Shown here piece by piece: positions 13,997-18,635 of a stretch of 18,635 nt of DNA (within the stretch, counting starts at the first letter, position 1; the number at the start of each line of letters is the position of its first letter). Source of the DNA: Oscillospiraceae bacterium. Lineage in GTDB: Bacteria; Bacillota; Clostridia; Oscillospirales; Acutalibacteraceae. The notes under the pieces were generated by a model. That model was not told where the DNA came from, searched no databases, and saw only the letters and a program-made list of their open reading frames with translations. The position numbers and the translations under genes are program-made. The stretch spans positions 1 through 18,635 of the forward strand of contig CADBPL010000122.1 of assembly GCA_902796535.1 (NCBI GenBank), given 5' to 3'.

Positions 13997-16087
13997 TTAC
14001 GTTTCAGGCGCCACGCAGCAGGAATCGGCCTGTGCGGCGTCCTTCCCGATATAAACCGAAAGGCGCTCGGGAACGACCATGGCGCCGCTTTCTTTTTCAT
14101 AGAGCCGCAGCTCGCGCTTCGGAATCACGATCTCGACCGTTTTTTCTTCTCCCGGTTCAAGGAAAACGCGCCGGAACCCCTTGAGCAGCTTTTTCGGTTT
14201 GCCCGCCATGCCGGAGACGACAAAAACCAGCACCGTCTCCGTGCCGGCGGAGCCGCCGGTGTTTTTGACCGTGCAGGAGGCGACCACGGCTTCGCCCGCG
14301 TCGCGCGCGGCGCACCCGGCATAAGCAAAGCTCGTGTAGGAAAGGCCGAAGCCGAACGGATAGGCCGGCTCGAGCCGCTCTTTGTCAAACAGCGTGTAGC
14401 CGTGATCATACGCATACGCAACCGACTGATCCTCTTCGCCGGAATCGGGGAAGAAGGGATAGTCGGTTTCTTTTTTGGCAACAGTAAAGGGCAGCTTGCC
14501 GGAAGGGTTCACCCGGCCCGAGATCAGGTTCGCCAAAGCGCTGCCGCCCTCCATGCCCGGATAGCCGGCATATAATATGGCGTCGGCGTCCTGCGCCCAC
14601 TCGTCGATCAGCAAAGCGGAGCCGGAATAGAGCACGACCGTCAGCGGCTTTCCGGTTTGCTTGAGCGCGCGGATCAGGCGCACCTCATCCTCGTGAAGGC
14701 GCAGCGACCGCCTGTCGCCGCCCTTGACCATGCCGGAGCGCGTTTTGACCACGAACTCGCCCTCATCCGCATAATCATTGCCCAGCACCGCGATCACGCG
14801 GTCCGCCCCGGCCGCCGCCCGGCAGCAGGCGGCAACGTCGTTGCTGCCGGCCAGCGCAACATGCCGGTAAACCGTTCTCAGCCCGTCGAACGGGGTGACG
14901 ACATAAGGCGGATGGACGCTTGAGGAGCCGTGGTCGCCGATCACCTTTGCATGGGCAAAGCGGCCGACCAGCGCGATTTTCGTGTGCGGATCGCGAATCG
15001 GCAGGCAGCCGCTGTTCTTGAGCAGAACCGCGCCCTCCTCCAGCGCTCTGCGCGCCAGAGCGGTGTGCGGCGGGCTGCAAACCACGCTGCGGTCAAACCG
15101 CTGCGCACGATAGAGATTCTGGAACCGGAGCAGCGTGGCGATAATGGCTTTGCAGCTGCGATCCAGCAGGGCTTCGGACACTTTTCCCCGTTTGACGGCG
15201 AAAGCGAGCCGAACGCCGCGTTTGAGCGTGAACGGCATTTCAATATCCAGCCCGGCGCGCAGGCTTTCGGCGCCGTCGTGGACGCCCCACATAAAATCGG
15301 AAATGGAAAAGCCTGCAAAGCCGAGCGCCTTCAGGTGATCAAAAACCGCGCGGCTCTCGGCGCAGTAGACGCCGTTGACCTTGTTGTAAGCGGTCATCAC
15401 CGAGCCTGCGCCCGCGTCAAAGCAGCGCTCAAAATGCGGCAGATAAACGTCGCGCATCGTTTCCTCATCGGCGTTCGCCGAAACGGAAAAGCGCAGGTTT
15501 TCGATGGAATTCATATAAAAATGCTTCGGGCAGGCGATCACGCCGTATTTCTGCACGCCCCGCGTCAGCGCGGCGCCGCAGCAGCCGGTGAGGAACGGAT
15601 CCTCGCCGTAGCTCTCCTGCGCCCGGCCCCACGCCGGATGGCGCAGCAGGTTGATGCACACGCCCGCAAAATAGTTCGCCCCCTGCGCGATACATTCCTT
15701 GGCGATGGCTTCGCCGATTTGTCTTTCCAGCTCCGTGTCAAACGAGGCCGCCCGCGTGTTGGAGGTCGGGAAACAGGTGGAGCTTTTCATCACCACGCCG
15801 CGCGGGCCGTCGGAAAAGAGGATGGGCGGAATACCCAGCCGTTTGCAGCCGCCGCCCGCGATCGCCTCATAATTGTAAAAGCGCAGGTGGAGCAGCCCGC
15901 TGCGCAAATCCCAATGGCCGCCGAGCATATGCACCTTTTCGCCAAGCGTCATTTGCGCAGTCAGCGCGTCGGCAAGCTCCCCTGCCAGCGCCGGGTGGTT
16001 GCTTTGCTGCGATTCGATCGGCTCCACACCGGCCTGACGCATCACGGCAAGCGCTTCGTCAAATGTTTTTACCTGATAATTGCTCAT
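13997..16087 (-). CDS. Glycoside hydrolase family 3 (beta-glucosidase-like)
   Basis: The 696-aa protein has the GH3 N-terminal barrel with FSDGPRGV (91-98), the PKHF substrate-binding motif (K188-H189) and SDFMWGVHD with D264 as candidate nucleophile. The GH3 C-terminal sandwich follows (about 340-560, with LLKNSGCLPI and PSGKLPFTV), then a fibronectin III-like domain (about 610-680). GH3 enzymes cleave terminal beta-glucose, xylose or related residues. No signal peptide is present, so it should act in the cytoplasm on imported glycosides. The ATG has AAGGAG 7 nt upstream. Its own promoter overlaps the end of the MATE gene. It heads the GH3-SDR-OYE transcript, which hints at release of an aglycone that is then reduced. 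Confidence 0.94.
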   Translation of the reverse strand: MSNYQVKTFDEALAVMRQAGVEPIESQQSNHPALAGELADALTAQMTLGEKVHMLGGHWDLRSGLLHLRFYNYEAIAGGGCKRLGIPPILFSDGPRGVVMKSSTCFPTSNTRAASFDTELERQIGEAIAKECIAQGANYFAGVCINLLRHPAWGRAQESYGEDPFLTGCCGAALTRGVQKYGVIACPKHFYMNSIENLRFSVSANADEETMRDVYLPHFERCFDAGAGSVMTAYNKVNGVYCAESRAVFDHLKALGFAGFSISDFMWGVHDGAESLRAGLDIEMPFTLKRGVRLAFAVKRGKVSEALLDRSCKAIIATLLRFQNLYRAQRFDRSVVCSPPHTALARRALEEGAVLLKNSGCLPIRDPHTKIALVGRFAHAKVIGDHGSSSVHPPYVVTPFDGLRTVYRHVALAGSNDVAACCRAAAGADRVIAVLGNDYADEGEFVVKTRSGMVKGGDRRSLRLHEDEVRLIRALKQTGKPLTVVLYSGSALLIDEWAQDADAILYAGYPGMEGGSALANLISGRVNPSGKLPFTVAKKETDYPFFPDSGEEDQSVAYAYDHGYTLFDKERLEPAYPFGFGLSYTSFAYAGCAARDAGEAVVASCTVKNTGGSAGTETVLVFVVSGMAGKPKKLLKGFRRVFLEPGEEKTVEIVIPKRELRLYEKESGAMVVPERLSVYIGKDAAQADSCCVAPET

Positions 16088-16134
16088 ACCGGTCTCCTTT
16101 TCTTTTACGGTTTGGCAGAAGGATCACGACACTC

Positions 16135-16163
16135 ATTATACCCGATCCGCCGCCGGTTTTCAA
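16135..16163 (-). promoter_or_regulatory. Promoter of GH3-SDR-OYE, overlapping the MATE stop codon
   Basis: On the minus strand TTGAAA (16163-16158; 5 of 6 consensus bases), a 17-nt spacer and a perfect TATAAT (16140-16135) precede GH3. The -35 box contains the MATE stop codon (16162-16160). The predicted start is near 16128, with a leader of about 40 nt. The leader contains no operator that I can identify. Confidence 0.8.
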
Positions 16164-17527
16164 CCGCCGGATTCCCGCAGGATCGCATGGATCCTGCGCG
16201 GCGCGGTCAGCCACAGGAACAGCCCGACGGCCACGGCAAACGTGATCCCCCAGGAGAGCGGATAGGAAAGGTAGAGAAACGCCAGCGTCCGGCGCAGTGG
16301 CAGAAAACAAAACACCCAGAGCAGGCGGATGCCGCACGCGCCGAAAAGCGAGACGAGCATGATCTGAAACGATCTGCCCAGCCCCCGCACGGCGCCGGCG
16401 GTAACGTCCAGCAGCGAACAGAACGCATAAAACGGCATGATCAGCGCCATACGCTCTGCGCCGATGGCTCTGACCGCCGCATCCGACGTGAACAGGCCGA
16501 CGATCGAAAAGCGCAGCGTAAACCCGAGCGCCGCCAGCGCAACAGCCGCGGCCGAAGCGCTGCCGAGCGAAATCAGCCAGATTTTTCGGATATTTTCTTT
16601 CTTTTTTGCTCCCACATTCTGCGAGATGAAATTCATGCCCGCCTGCGTAAACCCGTTCGTGGCGGTAAAAATGTAGGCGTCATAATTGGAACCCGCCGAA
16701 ATGCCCGCCATGGCGTCGGAGCCGAAGGAATTGACGTTGGACTGAATGATCACGTTGGAAATGGAAAACAGCGCGTTTTGCAGCCCGGCCGGAACGCCGA
16801 TGCGCAGAATTTCGGCCAGCTCCCGCCGAAAGAAGCGAACGTTGCGCAGCGTCAGGCGCACGTCGCCGTCAGTCGTCATCAGCCGCCGCACCGCAAGGAA
16901 CGCGGTGAGATACTGGGCGCAGATCGTTGCCACAGCCACCCCCGCCACGCCCCAGTGCAGCACGAGGATGGTGAACAGATTCAACAGAATATTCACCAGC
17001 CCCGAGGCAGCCAAATAGCGCAGCGGCCGCCGGGTGTCGCCGGTGGCGCGGATGATGGCGGCGCCGAAATTGAACACCATGGAGCCGGGCGCGCCGAAGA
17101 AATAGATGCGCACATAAAGGGCGGAAAGCCCAATGGTGTCGGCAGGCGCCTGCATCCAGCGCAGCAGCGTCGGCGAAAACGCCACGCCCAGCCCGCAGAT
17201 CAGGCCTCCGCACAGCAGGCTCAGCCCCATGGCGGTGTGAACACAACGCCGGACGCCTTCTTTGTTTTGGGCGCCCAGCATCCGTGCCGTGAGCACGCCC
17301 GCGCCCATGGACAATCCGGTGAACAGGTTCACAATCAGGCTGATCATGGAGCCGGTGGAACCAACTGCCGCCAGCGCGGTCTTGCCCGCGAACCGACCCA
17401 CCACAGCGGTATCCGCGGTATTATAGACGATCTGCAGCAGCCCCGTGAGCGTGACGGGGATGGCGAACAGAAGGATTTTCCGAAAAAACGGGCCTTCCGT
17501 CATATTGGTTTGTTTTGCCTGCAGCAT
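16160..17527 (-). CDS. MATE family multidrug/metabolite transporter
   Basis: The 455-aa protein has about 12 membrane segments in two homologous halves, with the MATE signature near the N-terminus: MTEGPFFRKILLFAIPVTL (9-27), then NTADTAVVGRFAG (36-48). The second half begins near residue 235 (ILRIGVPAGLQNALF). MATE proteins export cationic drugs, flavonoids or other metabolites using Na+ or H+. The ATG at 17527 places nine residues up to MTEGP, normal for relatives, so this start is favoured. However, no ribosome binding site lies just upstream, where the tandem repeat array begins 3 nt away. No promoter of its own was recognised, so it may be transcribed from the flavoenzyme gene upstream through the repeats. 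Its neighbours suggest a substrate or product of the GH3-SDR-OYE enzymes; that is inference. Confidence 0.93.
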   Translation of the reverse strand: MLQAKQTNMTEGPFFRKILLFAIPVTLTGLLQIVYNTADTAVVGRFAGKTALAAVGSTGSMISLIVNLFTGLSMGAGVLTARMLGAQNKEGVRRCVHTAMGLSLLCGGLICGLGVAFSPTLLRWMQAPADTIGLSALYVRIYFFGAPGSMVFNFGAAIIRATGDTRRPLRYLAASGLVNILLNLFTILVLHWGVAGVAVATICAQYLTAFLAVRRLMTTDGDVRLTLRNVRFFRRELAEILRIGVPAGLQNALFSISNVIIQSNVNSFGSDAMAGISAGSNYDAYIFTATNGFTQAGMNFISQNVGAKKKENIRKIWLISLGSASAAAVALAALGFTLRFSIVGLFTSDAAVRAIGAERMALIMPFYAFCSLLDVTAGAVRGLGRSFQIMLVSLFGACGIRLLWVFCFLPLRRTLAFLYLSYPLSWGITFAVAVGLFLWLTAPRRIHAILRESGG

Positions 17528-17530
17528 AAA

Positions 17531-17794
17531 ATCGCCATGCGATTCAGGATTCGCACAAAAATGAGATGAAAAATCTCACTCTTATGCCCGAATCGCACCT
17601 CCTTTCTGAATTGACACGCTATCGCCATGCGATTCAGGATTCGCACAAAAATGAGATGAATATCTCACCCTTATGTCCGAATCGCACCTCCTTTCTGAAT
17701 TGTCACGCTATCGCCATGCGATTCAGGATTCGCACAAAAATGAGATGAAAAACCTCACTCTTATGCCCGAATCGCACCTCCTTTCTGAATTGTC
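17531..17794 (-). repeat. Three tandem ~90-bp structured repeats with Shine-Dalgarno-like core
   Basis: Copies occupy 17531-17620, 17621-17709 and 17710-17794 and differ at only a few positions. On the minus strand each can fold as ATTCAG (pairing with CTGAAT), an 11-nt bulge holding AAAGGAGGTG, GATTCG... hmm-free inner stem GATTCG/CGAATC, and an apical GTGAGAT/ATCTCAT hairpin (first copy: 17611-17606 with 17547-17542; 17594-17589 with 17553-17548; 17579-17573... with 17567-17561). The plus strand of each copy holds CACCTCCTTTCT, the same as the 3' end of Firmicutes 16S rRNA. Copy lengths of 90 and 89 break any shared reading frame. The array fills nearly all of the 295-nt gap between the flavoenzyme and MATE genes. 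I cannot match it to a known family. Confidence 0.9.
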
Positions 17795-17822
17795 GCCCCA
17801 CTGACTCCTGTTATTGAAAAAA

Positions 17823-18635
17823 TCAGATGCGGCAGCCGACGGTGCAGCCTTCATAGACTGCGTTGGGGATGATCCCGCCGTCGTTGGCGTCGCCGATGTT
17901 ATAAAGCTCGATCCCGTCATCCTTCAAGGATCGATAGAGCGAATCGTCCGGCACGTCGCTTACCGCGAGCACAACGGTATCCGCCGCAAGCGTGAGCGAT
18001 TTGCCGCTTTTTTGCTGACAGGTCACGCCGCTTTGGTCGATTCTTTCCACGCGGCAGCCGGTCAGCAGCCGCACGCCGCGGGCTTTGAGGTGGCCGAGCA
18101 GGATCGTCTGCGCCGTTTTGCCGGTGTTGGCGGCCAGCTCATCCTGCATTTCCACTACGGTCACCCGCTTGCCCTGCGTCGCCAGCAGCTCGGCCGTTTC
18201 ACAGCCCACGGAACCGCCGCCGACCACGACCACCCGTTTGCCTGTTGCTTCGCCCTGTAAAACGCGCTTGGCGTGCATGGCGCGCTCCACGCCGGGGATC
18301 GGCAGTTGGGCGGGTCTGACGCCGGTGGCACACACGATCACGTCCGGCTTCATAGCAAGGAGCTCTTCCCTTGTGATCTCCTGGCCGAGGTGAACGCGAA
18401 CGCCGCTGAGAATGAGCTGCCGGTGCAGATAGGGCTTGAGCAGCCCCAGATGCTGCTTGAAGGGCGGCACACAGGCCACGTTCATCTGACCGCCGAGCTC
18501 TTTATCACGTTCAAACAGTTCCACTTCATGGCCGCGCCTTGCTGCGATGCGGGCGGCTTCCACCCCGGCCACGCCGCCGCCAACCACCACCACGCGCTTT
18601 TTCGTTTGCGCCGGAGGGATGGTGTAATCGTTATC
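17823..18635 (-). CDS. OYE-type NADH:flavin oxidoreductase, C-terminal FAD/NAD part (5' end outside window)
   Basis: The frame is open from the window edge, so the 270 residues seen are the C-terminal part of a longer protein. A linker DNDYTIPPAQTKKR leads into VVVVGGGVAGVEAARIAARR (an FAD-binding Rossmann motif, residues 15-34 of the visible part), then ELGGQMNVA, an ATGVRP segment, a second Rossmann motif (VVVVGGGSVGCETAE) for NAD(P)H, and YNIGDAND near the end. The DEYTIPPA-like linker before the FAD motif is typical of FadH/BaiCD-type enzymes, so an OYE barrel with Fe-S cluster is expected just outside the window; that part is inference. The gene would be a second ene-reductase besides that at 11065-13146, but the two differ clearly in sequence. 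No terminator is visible between its stop and the repeat array. Confidence 0.88.
   Translation of the reverse strand, partial: DNDYTIPPAQTKKRVVVVGGGVAGVEAARIAARRGHEVELFERDKELGGQMNVACVPPFKQHLGLLKPYLHRQLILSGVRVHLGQEITREELLAMKPDVIVCATGVRPAQLPIPGVERAMHAKRVLQGEATGKRVVVVGGGSVGCETAELLATQGKRVTVVEMQDELAANTGKTAQTILLGHLKARGVRLLTGCRVERIDQSGVTCQQKSGKSLTLAADTVVLAVSDVPDDSLYRSLKDDGIELYNIGDANDGGIIPNAVYEGCTVGCRI

Noticed and set aside
14930..17569. An 879-codon open frame on the plus strand across the GH3 and MATE genes
   Set aside because: It is antisense to two well-supported genes, has no ribosome binding site or recognisable domain, is rich in Arg, Gln, Ala and His, and arises from the GC-rich codon use of the real genes.
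17500..17628. A 42-codon minus-strand frame starting in repeat 2 and overlapping the MATE start, as a possible leader peptide
   Set aside because: No SD before its ATG and the frame is not kept in the next repeat; kept only as a remote possibility.
17566..17748. Short plus-strand peptide with internally repeated SHLLSEL-like segments, encoded by the tandem repeats
   Set aside because: The repeat copies are 90 and 89 bp long, so successive units fall in different frames. No SD precedes the frame, and conservation is better explained at the nucleic-acid level.
17531..17794. CRISPR array
   Set aside because: The units are directly adjacent with no unique spacers, are too long, and no cas gene is present.

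Overview
The window looks like part of an anaerobic, probably gut-associated Clostridia (Oscillospiraceae/Ruminococcaceae-like) chromosome. Reasons: AAGGAGG-type ribosome binding sites, TTGACA/TATAAT promoters, a Firmicutes-style TPP riboswitch with a terminator, Fe-S old-yellow-enzyme (OYE) flavoenzymes, secreted CotH-domain proteins and a GC-rich coding style. The species cannot be fixed from the sequence alone. No rRNA, tRNA, CRISPR array, insertion sequence or phage gene was seen.

Region A (1-2340, minus strand) is a thiamine salvage operon: promoter, TPP riboswitch with terminator, thiM, thiE, then a HAD phosphatase cut by the window edge. Region B (2360-6145, plus strand) starts from a back-to-back promoter. 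It encodes a membrane-anchored beta-helix protein resembling GH110 alpha-galactosidases, a small multi-pass membrane protein of unknown function, and a lipoprotein with a tyrosine/lipid phosphatase domain. It ends at a pair of hairpins, one terminator for each strand. Region C (6159-11064) has two divergent secreted proteins: a large CotH-kinase-domain protein with Ig-like modules (minus) and an LCAT/lipase-like alpha/beta hydrolase (plus). Both end in a similar hydrophobic/aromatic tail.

Region D (11065-18635, minus strand) reads, in order of transcription: the C-terminal part of an OYE-type NADH:flavin oxidoreductase, three tandem ~90-bp repeats, a MATE transporter, then a promoter-driven set of GH3 beta-glycosidase, short-chain dehydrogenase (SDR) and full-length OYE/2,4-dienoyl-CoA reductase-like enzyme. 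A cytoplasmic beta-glycosidase with an SDR and ene-reductases suggests, by inference, deglycosylation and reduction of plant or steroid glycosides, comparable in enzyme classes to daidzein-to-equol or bile-acid pathways.

The least explained element is the repeat array at 17531-17794. Each copy can fold into a nested hairpin on the minus-strand RNA and carries a 10-nt perfect complement of the 16S rRNA 3' end (so the plus strand carries the anti-Shine-Dalgarno sequence itself). The array ends 3 nt before the MATE start codon, and that gene has no ordinary ribosome binding site.
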